From Pestalotiopsis fici W106-1 (Eukaryota > Ascomycota > Sordariomycetes > Amphisphaeriales > Sporocadaceae): 64,000 nucleotides of DNA. The notes below the pieces were generated by a model that made no database searches, was not told the DNA's origin, and was given only the letters and a program-made list of their open reading frames with translations. The stretch's first letter is position 1. Every line of letters begins with the position of its first letter. Position numbers and translations under genes: made by a program. Shown here in pieces: positions 21,898 to 32,308 of this stretch. The stretch covers positions 3,493,022 to 3,557,021 of the forward strand of contig NW_006917091.1 of NCBI RefSeq assembly GCF_000516985.1, in the 5' to 3' direction.

Positions 21898-22982
21898 ACT
21901 TGATGAGAGTTGGATAATCTCTTTTCAGATATTCTACTGATTAATCTTACAAACTGTATCCGTATTGGGCATTTGGCTTCAGGCTGGCAGCGACTCAAAC
22001 CATGTCTAACACCTCAAGACATGATCTTTTCGTTTCAGGGAAGTAATGACCTAAGCTAATCCCTCTGTTTCTTCGCGAGATTATCGTTGCCATTATCACA
22101 TTATAGTATATATCTTATTCGCTGGGGTAATCGTTTGCGCACTGGAGGCGTGATTGGTATGCTGCCCGCATCTTTCACGCTGATAGTATACTGTGTATTC
22201 AACTTGAATATTTTCCAGATTTTTAATACAGTATTCATAGCTGTACTAAACTGAGAAACCGAGGCGACAACCGGTAAGAGTGTGCTGACTTCTAGTCAGT
22301 CAATATTACAATCACAATGGTGTCCGTGTCTGATTATTCAGCCACTAAAGACGTCTTTTTCCTTTGTATTCATGTCATCCCGGATGATAGAGACCATATA
22401 GTCCCAAATGCTCAGAACTAGCTACAACAATGGACAAACATGATGATAGTCCATTTAATACCCTTCTTGCACAGGCCAGTGATACACCCACCTGAATAGT
22501 CCCCTGTCAAGCAGCCAGCTTGGAGTAGTAGCGCCCGACAAAGCCGAGGCGGGCAGCTAATAGCCCGCCCAGGCCCCCGGAATAGCGCCACGCAAAAGCC
22601 TTTGATTCGACAAGACAAGATGCTAGGAGTAAAGAGGATCCGAGTCATACGTACATCGACGGCCATCACTCGCACTCGCATCGGTAACACAAACCAAGGT
22701 TGTGGGGGTGAGACACGGATGCAATCGTATAGTATGTATACGGTTCTTACGGCTTATGCATGCTTGCTTAGGTTCCGCTGGGCTTAGCCAACTCAATACC
22801 TACAGATTCATGTGGGTGGGTGGGTATGATGTTAGCTCCGCCTTTGTGGGAATTTGGAGATGAACGATATAAACTGTTATAAGTCTAGGATTATTCCTGG
22901 TCTACTCTTCTCGTCTTTCACCTATGGACAAAACTCTTCCGTCTACTACTAACACCGAAAATACAACCAAACAATTGTCATC
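21898..22982. other. Intergenic region, 1.1 kb
   Basis: No gene is supported. It contains the esterase 3' end and the promoter of the DUF2855 gene, with a GTGGGTGGGTGGG run near 22812-22824 and a TATA-like element at 22868. Confidence 0.5.
22868..22873 (+). promoter_or_regulatory. TATA-like box of the DUF2855 gene
   Basis: TATAAA 115 bases upstream of the ATG at 22983, followed by a CT-rich stretch (22900-22920) typical of fungal transcription starts. Confidence 0.4.
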
Positions 22983-24236
22983 ATGGCAGAAGTACCAGTC
23001 GTCCAGATCCTGCAAAAGGATAACTATGCCAACCAGCACATCGTCTCATTGCCGGATGAAGTGCCTTACCCGCCGCTCACCAACCCATCCTCATTACGGA
23101 TCCGCACCAAGGTCTTGAGTCTGACTGTCAACAACCTCACTTACGCCAAGCTTGGCTTTCTGCTCAAATGGTGGGACTTTCACCCATTGCCGCCCAGCAC
23201 GCCCTCGGCACTTAGTGACCCGGCCAAGTACGGTCGAACCAACTGCTGGGGTTATGCAGAGGTGCTGGAATCCACGGTCACCAGCGTGTCCAAGGGCTCT
23301 TATTTGTTCGGATACCTACCGCTCGGAAACCTGGCCCAGGACGTGACCGTCAAGGAGGGCGAGGTGTCAGGTCAGGTCTTGATCACCAACGACTACCGCC
23401 AAGGGATCATGCCCATCTACAACCGTTACCTTGTTTTCCCGGCGAGCCTCAGGGAGCAGATTGATGCCAAGGCCGACACCGTGGCCATGGACGCCGCGGT
23501 TCGGATTATGTATGAGACCTCGTATCTACTTAACCACTTTGCTTTCGCCGAGAAGTCCGACGACATCCTGCACCCGGCATCAGACACCAGCCGGCCGTGG
23601 GGTACGGGCGAGGCGGACCTGGCTGGAGCCACCGTCATCCTGTTTGCGCCCGGATCCAAGGTGGCGGCAGCATTTGCATTTGAGCTCCGGCACGCGCGGA
23701 AGCAGGCCAAGGCCAAACGGATTATTGGCGCCGCCAGCGAGTATTCCAAGAGCTTTGTCGAGGGCACGGGTCTCTACGATGAAGTCGTCAGCACGAGTTC
23801 CTCGCCCACGGAGCTGCTGGCGAAATGGCAAGTGGGTCCAGAGGATCGGGTGGTGATTGTCGACTTTGGCGGCCGCGCGGGCGTGGCGCCGAAATGGGCC
23901 GCCGAGATTCAAAAGACCAACAGCCGCTTCACCATTCTCAGCGTCGGCCCGTCCATAAGCGCCAGTTCGCCTCAGGATGTCCTTCAGTCAATGGGATCGG
24001 CGACGGGCGGCGCCATCATCTCGTCGGCCAATGACATGCGGTCGCGGGCCATAGAAAAGCTCGGTGAGCAGGAATACTGGAAGGGCCTGAACTCTGCCTG
24101 GGAGGGTTTTCGGAACCAAGGCATCAAGGGCTTAAAGTTCAAATGGGGCCACGGCATGGATGATGTCAAGAAGGGATGGGATGCCCTTTGCACCGGAAGC
24201 GTTGTACCAGAGGAAGGCTTGGTATTTCTACTATAG
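22983..24236 (+). CDS. DUF2855 family protein, 417 aa
   Basis: It matches the fungal DUF2855 family (PF11017) in length and in order of motifs. No biochemical function is established for the family to my knowledge. One exon, with an ATG in good context (ATCATGG). The N-terminal half has short beta-type segments (VLSLTVNNLTYAKLG, GYAEVLES, GSYLFGYLPLG) like the GroES-like half of medium-chain dehydrogenases. The second half has a Rossmann-like pattern: LAGATVILFAPGSKVAAAFAFEL, then a basic helix, then RIIGAASEYSKSFVEGTGLYDEVV and VVIVDFGGRAG. I therefore infer an NAD(P)-dependent oxidoreductase-like fold, but the nucleotide-binding glycines are not canonical. No signal peptide is present. Confidence 0.85.
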   Translation: MAEVPVVQILQKDNYANQHIVSLPDEVPYPPLTNPSSLRIRTKVLSLTVNNLTYAKLGFLLKWWDFHPLPPSTPSALSDPAKYGRTNCWGYAEVLESTVTSVSKGSYLFGYLPLGNLAQDVTVKEGEVSGQVLITNDYRQGIMPIYNRYLVFPASLREQIDAKADTVAMDAAVRIMYETSYLLNHFAFAEKSDDILHPASDTSRPWGTGEADLAGATVILFAPGSKVAAAFAFELRHARKQAKAKRIIGAASEYSKSFVEGTGLYDEVVSTSSSPTELLAKWQVGPEDRVVIVDFGGRAGVAPKWAAEIQKTNSRFTILSVGPSISASSPQDVLQSMGSATGGAIISSANDMRSRAIEKLGEQEYWKGLNSAWEGFRNQGIKGLKFKWGHGMDDVKKGWDALCTGSVVPEEGLVFLL

Positions 24237-24980
24237 GCTTGCATCCCAGCCCTCGTCTTTGAAGGTGATACCATGAATGATGAAATAGCCGTTTTCTGGA
24301 GTTCACTACTATCGGACTCGAATTCGTTGCATAATTTCTCTCGGGAAAGAACTACAGGGAGACCTAGGAGTCCTCCAATGTAACTTCCGGTATAGTAGGG
24401 GACCATTTCTTCGTTGCCGAAATTGGATTGGTACTTTTGTCAAGAAACGACCATCAAAGTCACAGAACTCGTAGATATTCGAGTCTATCTTGAGGAAGAA
24501 TGATTGCCCCGCGGCTCTCTGTGATTAAGAATCTGCGGTCTAACCCATATCTTTTGGGAATCGATCTTGCAGTATACTTTAAACAGCATATCGAACTGGG
24601 ATATCAAGTAGCGACCGCACACATCAATTATCTTGGAAACAGTGGGCTGTGGCTTCAAATTTTGTCGTGCTGTGGACTCGGGTCCAAGCAAGCCATGGCA
24701 ACTGCCACCAACACGACTGAAAATGGACACAAAATCGTGACACCTGACAGCGTGTTTAAAACACAAACTCCAACATCCCCCCGACTTTGCTCTAGCACCC
24801 CAGAAATACACGAACCATCTCTATTGTGTTTGGAGGCCGTGATAACTACCCCCTCGCTATTGCTTGCAACGCATGATCAACATTTCCAAATTTACCGATA
24901 TTGACAGCTGGTACACAAGCCTCCTACTATATCTTAAATTGCTACATCTAATGCCATCCTAGGAACGAACGGCCAGCCCA
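24237..24980. other. Intergenic region, 745 bp
   Basis: Nothing recognisable. Open frames on both strands between 24485 and 24904 have no domain and no promoter context. Confidence 0.5.
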
Positions 24981-25940
24981 ATGGAATCCCGAGAATTGAC
25001 GGCGTCGTACCTCCTAGAAAAGTCGGCAAGAGAGTATGGACGTTGGTCCTCATTATTACCATGGAATCGCCTATGCGAGAGATACCCATACATCAGATAT
25101 CCGCCATGTCCACCGCAGGATGAGAAGTGCACATGCGCTGAGAGCAACAATGGACCAGAACTACCTTTGTTGACCGAGGAATACATGTTGGACGAGGACA
25201 CGGAGGTCAAGGACCCGCCTGAGCCAGAGCATGAATCTCCCGTGGTCACCTACTTCAAGCGATACAAGGATCGAGCCAAGATAGCCTTTGCGTCCACCAA
25301 AGACCTCTACAACCCCGGACTTCCGGCCCAAGGCGTGTTTTACACAATCCCAGAGATTCTCGAGCTCTTTACCGACCGCCGGATGCAACGACATGGAATC
25401 ATAATGGAGGGGCTACCAACCCAATTTCCCCTATCAGAGCAAGCTGATAAGTTTTATCGTCGGTGTAAACACTACCATCCCTACTATTGTCTGATGCCTA
25501 GTGTGATGCACTATATTCAAAATGATATCATTGGCAAGTCAGGCTATTGTCATTTCATCAATACGAAAGGGAAGCGATGGTGGCTGCAGGTTCTAGAGGG
25601 GAGTATCCGGATTGCCTGGCTTGGATCCACTACAAGTGATGAGCCTATTCTATTGGGAAACGTGAACACAGCAATGATGCCAGTGAAGCCTGGATACGAT
25701 GAAGTGACGTTTTTCAAGGGCTCTGTCGGGCATTTCCAGAGTATCAGTTATCTGAAAATCACTTTTCTAGAGGATGCTGTACTCCATCGCGGTTGGTTAC
25801 TGGAGCCGGATCTAGCAGGAGAGTCCGATTTTCTCATACGAGTAGGGCTGGACGGGATGCCTGAACATTCTGGCCGGGAGTATGAAGAGTTTCTTGCGGC
25901 TGAAAAAGCCAAAGCGGCACAAGATCCTCCACGGGACTAG
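24981..25940 (+). CDS. Uncharacterised protein, 319 aa
   Basis: I do not recognise this protein. It is one exon from an ATG at 24981 to a TAG. The N-terminal 45 residues contain a Cys/Pro-rich segment (YPPCPPQDEKCTC), followed by an acidic linker (about residues 65-90). The rest is mixed alpha/beta with many Tyr, His and Trp (for example RRCKHYHPYYCLMP and GKRWWLQVLEGS). It ends in a charged helix (EYEEFLAAEKAKAAQ). No signal peptide, membrane segment or known catalytic motif is visible. It lies between the DUF2855 gene and the converging nucleotidase gene. It could be a lineage-restricted protein. Confidence 0.65.
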   Translation: MESRELTASYLLEKSAREYGRWSSLLPWNRLCERYPYIRYPPCPPQDEKCTCAESNNGPELPLLTEEYMLDEDTEVKDPPEPEHESPVVTYFKRYKDRAKIAFASTKDLYNPGLPAQGVFYTIPEILELFTDRRMQRHGIIMEGLPTQFPLSEQADKFYRRCKHYHPYYCLMPSVMHYIQNDIIGKSGYCHFINTKGKRWWLQVLEGSIRIAWLGSTTSDEPILLGNVNTAMMPVKPGYDEVTFFKGSVGHFQSISYLKITFLEDAVLHRGWLLEPDLAGESDFLIRVGLDGMPEHSGREYEEFLAAEKAKAAQDPPRD

Positions 25941-26292
25941 AAAAGAGTTCAACAATACTCAGCATCGTCATGACTAGGTTTGGCACAAAAGCTCAGCGAT
26001 AGATACAAAATGCAATACAAAATATTTTTCAGCGACGTAGAGCCGTTGTATCAGTTGTTTTTGCTTCATATGGGATAGTATCGTTTCCGGCGTTCCAAAG
26101 ATGCAATTGCTTACGGTCTTGGTGGAGTAAGACACCATTCAGATATTATAAGAGCATACCAAAGTCAATCGTTTCCTCAAGCTACATCCGCCATTTTTAC
26201 TTGATAGCAATCCTCGTAGTCTTCCATTCGAGGGGCCGAGATTTTCCCATTATTGCTCAATTGTCGTTCACCAGGAATTGTTGCGTCTTTCA
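25941..26292. other. Convergent 3' spacer
   Basis: Spacer between the 3' ends of the 319-aa gene and the bisphosphate nucleotidase gene. AT-rich near 26005-26060; no feature is recognised. Confidence 0.5.
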
Positions 26293-27396
26293 TCATTTCT
26301 TGAGTCCACTGCTGATCAGGCCCTGAACTTCCTTTAGCACTGCCTGATGCACCTCGCCGCTTCTTGCGACGACAAACCCCCAATTTCCGTCGGCAAAACT
26401 CCTTTGGCCTTTGGAAAAGTCAAATTTCTTTCCAGCGCTGTCAGTGACGGTCCCTCCCGCTTCTTCCAAAATAAGCTGGCCGCCGGCGTGATCCCAGACG
26501 GAGGCGTAAAACTTTGGATCACCGGGGATGCGAAACGTGGCGTCGGCGGCATTGAGGGCAATGGCAATGTACTTCATCTGCATGGCCCAGACGTCCTCGG
26601 GCCACAAGCTGTCGCTGAGCGTGGCGGAGCGGTGGGAGGCGTGGGGAAACGCCGTCCGGTAGAGGTACTCGTGATGCCGCTTGGACACGTGCGATGACTC
26701 TTCCGAGTCAATAAAGCGCAGCGAGCCGGGATACGGCGGCAAGGTGTCCAGCTTGGCGGTCCGGCGGGCGGCGTGGTCTGCAAAGTTGTCTAGCGGCACG
26801 AAGAAGGTGCCTTGGCCGGCTACTGCCCCAACAATGATGCCGTTGCCTTCCGTGTCGACAATATCCTCCGTGACTAGGGGTGTATCGGGGTCGTACAGGA
26901 GATTGGGGCAGCCGAGCGCGGCGACTTTCTGGACGCCGTTTTCCAACAAGCAGAGACACACGGCGTACTGCTGGCCCTTCATAAAGGTCTTGGTGCCATC
27001 GACCGGATCCAGAATCCATGTCCGGCTTTCAACGATTTCCTTGGACGTCTTGCTGCCGAGGTCAATCAGGTCCAGCATCTCCTCCTTGGTGCTCGGCACG
27101 GGCAGGCCGTCGAGAGGGCCGACGGAGAGGACGAGATCCCAGACCCGCTGTAGCAGGTCGGCATTGCCCTTGAGAATGTCCGAGGACTCCTCGGCGATAA
27201 AGACGTCCTCTGGGAATGCGTCGTGTACGGCGCCGATTAGGAGCGCCTGGGCGGCAAAGTCGGCAATGGTGACGGGCGTGGCATCGCTCTTGTCCGACAC
27301 GCCTTTATCTTGTCCTTGACGTTGGACCTTCTTGGTTGCCAGACTAGCGCGGTGAACTGCTCGGAGAGCCACATCCAGTTCCCTTTCGTATGCCAT
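26293..27396 (-). CDS. met22: 3'(2'),5'-bisphosphate nucleotidase (Met22/Hal2 type), 367 aa
   Basis: It removes the 3' phosphate from 3'-phosphoadenosine 5'-phosphate, the by-product of sulfate assimilation, and is a Li/Na-sensitive Mg-dependent phosphatase of the inositol monophosphatase superfamily. The start is the ATG at 27396 in an ACAATGG context; the frame extends four codons upstream but only to a GTG. It is a single exon. Metal-site motifs are complete: Asp46 (TIADFAAQ), Glu69-Glu70 (AEESSD), Asp130-Pro-Val-Asp-Gly-Thr (residues 130-135) and Trp301-Asp302 (SVWDHAGG). The N-terminus (YERELDVALRAVHRAS) is typical of Hal2 proteins. Length agrees with fungal orthologues. It is a housekeeping gene with no functional link to its neighbours. 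Confidence 0.93.
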   Translation of the reverse strand: MAYERELDVALRAVHRASLATKKVQRQGQDKGVSDKSDATPVTIADFAAQALLIGAVHDAFPEDVFIAEESSDILKGNADLLQRVWDLVLSVGPLDGLPVPSTKEEMLDLIDLGSKTSKEIVESRTWILDPVDGTKTFMKGQQYAVCLCLLENGVQKVAALGCPNLLYDPDTPLVTEDIVDTEGNGIIVGAVAGQGTFFVPLDNFADHAARRTAKLDTLPPYPGSLRFIDSEESSHVSKRHHEYLYRTAFPHASHRSATLSDSLWPEDVWAMQMKYIAIALNAADATFRIPGDPKFYASVWDHAGGQLILEEAGGTVTDSAGKKFDFSKGQRSFADGNWGFVVARSGEVHQAVLKEVQGLISSGLKK

Positions 27397-28142
27397 TGTC
27401 AAGTCCACTCCTTACTTTCCACGAACTCAACAATATGGTAGCTCAATCAGAGCCGGTATTTGAACGAAACAAATGTATCGAGGTTGATAGAATGACCGAC
27501 CAAAGTCAATGTTTGTCTTTTTTTATTCCTGATGACACCCCAACAAAAAAGGGCGATCGAACGTGGTATGACGTCCCGAGAGTGCACATCACAGAAGCGA
27601 CGACCCCCAGTTGCGGTGCGGCGTCATACAGCTGCCCCTAGCCACATTTGAGTCTTTTTTTTGAGAGGTCAATATAAATTTTGCACAATTTTACTTTCTG
27701 CGATTTGTTCGGTGCATACAACATGGTCAATTAATGAAAACACGGCACATAATGTCAGCAATTATAATTATGACAACTTATCAGCAATGACGATGATCCT
27801 AAGCTCGTCGCTAAAAACTTCTGTGTAAAGTAGCGGGGCTATCTTGGTTCCCCCATAATAAAAATAGCGGGGTAATAAATCGTCTAACTTAGGTGACCTG
27901 CTACCTTAGTCAATACATTAAATATACCTCGAAGCCCCTAGGTTAGGTTAGACCCTTCTGAGCTTCACCCCAAAACATCATACGCCAGATTGGAGATCTT
28001 CTCATACATGTTAGCTAGATCTAGGTAAGGAAGTGTATTCTACACCGTGCTCGCTCAACAAGAGAGAAAACACACGAGCCTCGAATTTGCCCGACGTTGG
28101 CTCACCATCAAGCGCCGCGTTTCCTTCTAAGCCCTCTCAAGA
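27397..28142. other. Intergenic region, 750 bp
   Basis: Promoter of the nucleotidase gene on one side and 3' end of the monooxygenase gene on the other. A TGACGTC element at 27569-27575, about 175 bases upstream of the nucleotidase ATG, resembles an ATF/CREB-type bZIP site. The stretch 27660-27960 is AT-rich and ends in CCTAGGTTAGGTTAG. No gene. Confidence 0.45.
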
Positions 28143-29516
28143 TCACCACAAATGGCCCTTGTCCAACGCGGGATATTCTGGCAGCTGCCACTTTCCCTGT
28201 TCGCCTTCCAGGTCAAGCATTTGGTGCAACCCGAAATATGATATTACTTGGCCAATGAAAAACATAATGGAGATCATGAAACGTGACTTTGGCATGAGGA
28301 AATTCTCCGGCCATTGGCTCTTGTTGTGCCCTGCCGTCGACACGGGGCGAAACAGCTTTTCGTAATTCTTGGCCCCTTGTACCACGGCGGCTGTCGGAGG
28401 CGAGCTGCTGTTTGTCGCCAGCAGCGATGCAATCTCGCCGGCGAGCACATAGGCCGCGACTATACCCCACGTCGTACCGAAGCCATTGGCAGTCTGGCTG
28501 TGTGCAGCATCTCCCAGTAGGACGACTCTTCCCTTGGACCACGACCCCTCGGGAAGCCTGATTTCCTCTTGCGGCGTCGAGTAGAGGTCGTCTGCCTCGG
28601 GTGCGTTCCGCAGGGCATTGGTGAATCGGGCGCACTGCCATCCACCGTCTTCATATAAATCAGCCCAGGCTTTCTTGAGCGCCGCCAGGTCCCCGGACTT
28701 GTGGGCCTCGTCGAGCTCCTTGACATTGCCGCGCGAGATCATGTATACACGAGTCAGTTCTGGACAATCCTTTCTCGTTCCAATGGCCCGGGTAGTTGAG
28801 CCTGGCAAAAAGGTGCCCGTAAACCAGTCCGAGTCACTGGGGTCTGATGGGATGCTAAAGAAGGCAATGTTGCCTCCCAGGCGATGGCGAGGGTCTGGTG
28901 CATCGGGTCCCAGCATAATCTTGCGTGTCCTAGAACCAGTCCCATCGGCAGCGACCACCAGGTCAAAATCCTCCTTGCGCCCATCGCCAAAAGTGACGTG
29001 CACTTTGCCATTGGGATCAGATTCGTCGTCTTGTGTAAAATCTGTCACGGTCGTGTTGTAGAGATGCTGTACGTTTGGCTGGTTCTCGGTCAGCCCGTAG
29101 AGGATCTGAACGAAGTCGCGACGCATTATTTCAAACTCGGAGGTAAAGAACTGTTTCCCGGAGCCGGGCTTGCCGACTGGAAACTGGAATTTAACCCGGC
29201 CTTCATTGTCGACAACTTGCATGCCTTTTTCAGGGACAGAGGCTGCGCGTATAGCCGCTTCTATACCCATCTTTTTCATTACTGGAATACCTTGGGCACG
29301 TACTACCAGAGACAGGTTATTAGTAACTCTGAGAGTAGATCGGATGTGGACGTAGAAATGTAATAGGTATCACGTACAATCCAACTGTTGTCCAGACGCT
29401 CGTTTCTCTGGTGAGCGCTCAATAAGGGTAATATTGGCTCCAATGCGTGACAGCCAGTGGGCAAGCGCTGGGCCAGCGATGCCACCACCCACTATGAGAA
29501 CTTTCATCGGCGCCAT
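28143..29516 (-). CDS. FAD-dependent monooxygenase (class A, FAD_binding_3), 432 aa
   Basis: A flavoprotein hydroxylase of the para-hydroxybenzoate hydroxylase/TetX-like group that uses NAD(P)H and O2; substrate unknown. The start is the ATG at 29516 (CAAATGG); one intron at 29303-29377 (GTACGT...GTAG) restores the join GQQLDLRAQGIPVM, which is typical of this group. The dinucleotide-binding motif is VLIVGGGIAGPALA (GGGIAG at residues 10-15). The second motif is the DG at Asp166 (VVAADGTGSRTR). The third is GD at 310-311 (VVLLGDAAHS). A C-terminal hydrophobic stretch (FMISIMFFIGQVISYFG) may touch a membrane. Such enzymes occur both in secondary-metabolite clusters and as stand-alone detoxification or catabolic enzymes; no cluster backbone gene is present here. 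Confidence 0.92.
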
Positions 29517-31786
29517 TTGAAACTTCAGCTAGTCAAAGTAATCGCTTATAGGATTCTAAGTTTTGAGAAATATATAATTAGCAAACTGGTCAATGTAATG
29601 CAGCACGAAACAAGGGGAGTATTGATGCCAAAAATGAATGCCTTAAGTAGTCGCCAAGCGCCAACACGGATTATACAATTACACGGCGGCTTTTAAGATG
29701 GCTCGGACACGGTGCGGACATAATAGTCGTTCGGGGGCTATCTGACTAGGAGAAATTCGGGGTGGGTCGGCCCCGAAGACCATCCGTCTGACACAAGAAT
29801 GGCGGCACAGTAGAAACAAGACAGGGAATCATAGGGCCAAAATCTACGACTCAATGACTTGAAAAGGTAAGAATCATGATTTTGATCCCATCATAATTAC
29901 GCTTCGTCACCAGGCTGCCAGGTGAGTCACTGTATCTTTGGCACATTTGACGAAAATAAGACTGATTTTCCAAATGTTCAAGTCTGATTGTCCGAAAATT
30001 CCGCGGAATTCATGGTATACCATTCAGACAGTAGAGCTGAGCAAGTTTTGCTATAGCCAACTGTCTGAACGAAAAACCACTAACTTATTACAGACAAGTA
30101 CAACCAGGTGGCATGACGGTTACGGCACGGTCCCAGTTATGAGATTGTGTCACTGCTGTGGCTGCTCTTGAATCAGATCATCTTGACCCCTGTATTACGA
30201 ACGTGTCTTTTTTTTTTTGCTTTGTACGCATAGAAGAACCATACGCACGTCGCAGGGCATCAGCCATGTGTCTGATTCCAGTTGTAGGTCGGTTTGGCTA
30301 GACCATTGTAGCCACGGCGCTGGTGAAAAAAGATTTATGAAGACTTTCTCAATCATTGTGCCGTCTGACCAATTAATAAGAATCAACGTTTTGCTCAAAG
30401 AGGGATTCTTGATTCTGGAGTGTTACCAGAGCTAAGAGCACCTCCTCTCGCCTGCAAGAAGTCTCTTACAATTTTGTGACCTGTATCAAATTTACATAAT
30501 ATTATACTTCAATGATGGCATTAGAACAGATGGCGAATCCATTCGAGGCATGTACTTCAAGGACAGTAACAACGAGAAGAAAAGGATGACTGGCAAATCA
30601 GTTATTAAATCCGGCACGAGGTCACAGAAAAAGACACAGAGAAAAGCATCACCAATTTACGCGAGCCTTCAAGTTTAAACAATTATGCTACTCTAACTTA
30701 CACGACATAAGAACAAGCGAAGCTAACTCCTCCTGTGTTTGTCCCCTACAGTATTGTGGGGATTTGGAGATCTATTCCAACTAAAGATCAACATCCCGTC
30801 TGCAATCCAACGTGAAAGACTTGCTGAGAAACCCTTACGCGCCCAGCCAAGACAATCTGGGGAAACCTGCCTGGGGCCCACAGCGTCAGGTACGGCCCGA
30901 AAAGTTCCAGGAACATTGGACGAAAAGAGACATCGTCCGTTAGAGTTGGAGTAGCTCATTTGTTGGAGATCACGTTCCAAGATACCGACAGTAGGGCATA
31001 GTCGGCAATCGTTAATTACTCCAGGTTCCCCCGCATCGGGCGTCCCTATTGATGAGGGAAGCGGGGAAGAACCCGGACAATAGCATCTCTTGATAAGTAG
31101 AATAGCCAACTTGAAACCCAGCAAAGCTCTAGGCAAATACGACGTCAGACGGACTGCAACTATTCGTTTGAAAGCCACCAATATACGTTGGCCGAGCAGT
31201 CCAATAGACGCCGTATAGAACGAGGCGAATAACACATGCTTGCCGAAAAGGGTCTCTTCAGTGGAGGAATCGTTCCAGCATTTACATAACTAATACTACC
31301 CTGCCAACCTTCGTAGCCTGACCGGGCATGTAGAGCTTCAGCGATAGTCTTGGAACCCTCATAAAGTTTAAAGAGTTTGTTTGAGGAGCCGAGTCGGACA
31401 GGGTCTATAGTGTTCCTTTTGGGGGCCTGCCGGAATGCCTTGCTGACCTTTCGCTTATACCGCCGCGTACCTCTGAGGCGAAGAATGATCACGATATGCC
31501 GTGACTGATGACGGAATGCCGGCTTGGGCAACATGTGAAGCTTGCTGAGCCGCGAGCTCAGTGCAATTTCCGAAATATTCACAAGCCAAAATGAGCAAGT
31601 CAGCCGAGGATGGAAGCGGCAGGTATGCTGGCAATAGTATAGATGTAGTGGAGAATTGGGCATATATAGAGGATGAAAGCTCGGAGCAAGAGATGGAATT
31701 TGAATAGAACGCAGTACCAGCCTCAATCAAGCACTTCATCGTATCAAACAATCTCAATCTCGCAAATCAACTTGACAACCGCCAAC
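29517..31786. other. Intergenic region, 2.3 kb
   Basis: No gene is supported. Two overlapping minus-strand open frames (30723-31235 and 31160-31726, 170 and 188 codons) lie upstream of the HsbA gene but show no domain or coherent signal. A T tract is at 30210-30219. The HsbA TATA box is at 31663. Confidence 0.5.
31663..31668 (+). promoter_or_regulatory. TATA box of the HsbA gene
   Basis: CATATATAGAGG lies 119 bases upstream of the ATG at 31787 and is followed by a CA/CT-rich leader. Strongly expressed fungal secreted-protein genes often have this architecture. Confidence 0.5.
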
Positions 31787-32308
31787 ATGGTCAACGTCGC
31801 TACTCTCGCTCTCTACGCCACAGCTGTGCTGGGCGCTGCCATCCGCCGTGATGTCGCCGAGACCCTTGCCGATCTTCAAGCCATTGATGCCTCGACGAAC
31901 TCGCTGACCAGCACCATCAACTCCTGGGACGGCTCCGTCGTCGGCGCCCTTACCATTTCCTCTGCAGCCACCGCCGTGGGCGACCAGATCGACGCCGCCA
32001 ACGACGACGCCTCCGATGAGAGCGTCGCCTCGAGCGAGGACTCGGCGACCATCATTGCGTACATCACCGAGACTGGCGAGCCCGACATCAAGGCCTCTCT
32101 CGACGCCCTGGTCGCGCGCGAGGCCGACTTTGAGTCTGTCGGCGTCGCTGCCGTTGTGCTGAGCCAACTCCAGACCCTCAAGAGCAAGACCGATGCCTAC
32201 GGTGCCACTCTCCTCTCCATCACCTCTACCGACCAGCAGGATGCTGCCAGTGCTGCTCTGGCCCTGCTTGATTCCGACTTTGACACTGCCATTACCGCCT
32301 TCTCTTAG
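31787..32308 (+). CDS. hsbA: Hydrophobic surface-binding protein A (HsbA), 173 aa
   Basis: A secreted protein of the HsbA family (PF12296). Aspergillus HsbA adsorbs to hydrophobic surfaces and recruits a cutinase-type polyesterase; relatives occur in insect and plant colonisers. The start is the ATG at 31787 in a CCAACATGG context; the frame is open upstream to 31673 but that extension reads as leader. It is one exon. Residues 1-17 form a signal peptide (VATLALYATAVLGA). The mature part is Ala/Ser/Asp-rich and helical, with the family pattern of regularly spaced hydrophobic residues (VAETLADLQAIDASTNSLTS) and no cysteine. Codon use is highly biased to C-ending codons, which suggests strong expression. 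Confidence 0.88.
   Translation: MVNVATLALYATAVLGAAIRRDVAETLADLQAIDASTNSLTSTINSWDGSVVGALTISSAATAVGDQIDAANDDASDESVASSEDSATIIAYITETGEPDIKASLDALVAREADFESVGVAAVVLSQLQTLKSKTDAYGATLLSITSTDQQDAASAALALLDSDFDTAITAFS

Noticed and set aside
27937..27957. Telomere-like CCTAGGTTAGGTTAG sequence
   Set aside because: It is only two to three imperfect units, internal, and not the TTAGGG repeat. Similar TAGGT motifs are scattered through intergenic DNA.
22983..29516. Secondary-metabolite cluster (DUF2855, unknown protein, Met22, monooxygenase)
   Set aside because: Met22 is a housekeeping gene, spacing is ordinary, and there is no backbone synthase, transporter or regulator in the group.
30723..31726. Two overlapping minus-strand frames upstream of HsbA as a possible gene
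   Set aside because: No domain, no consistent splice join between them, and the 3' part overlaps the HsbA promoter.
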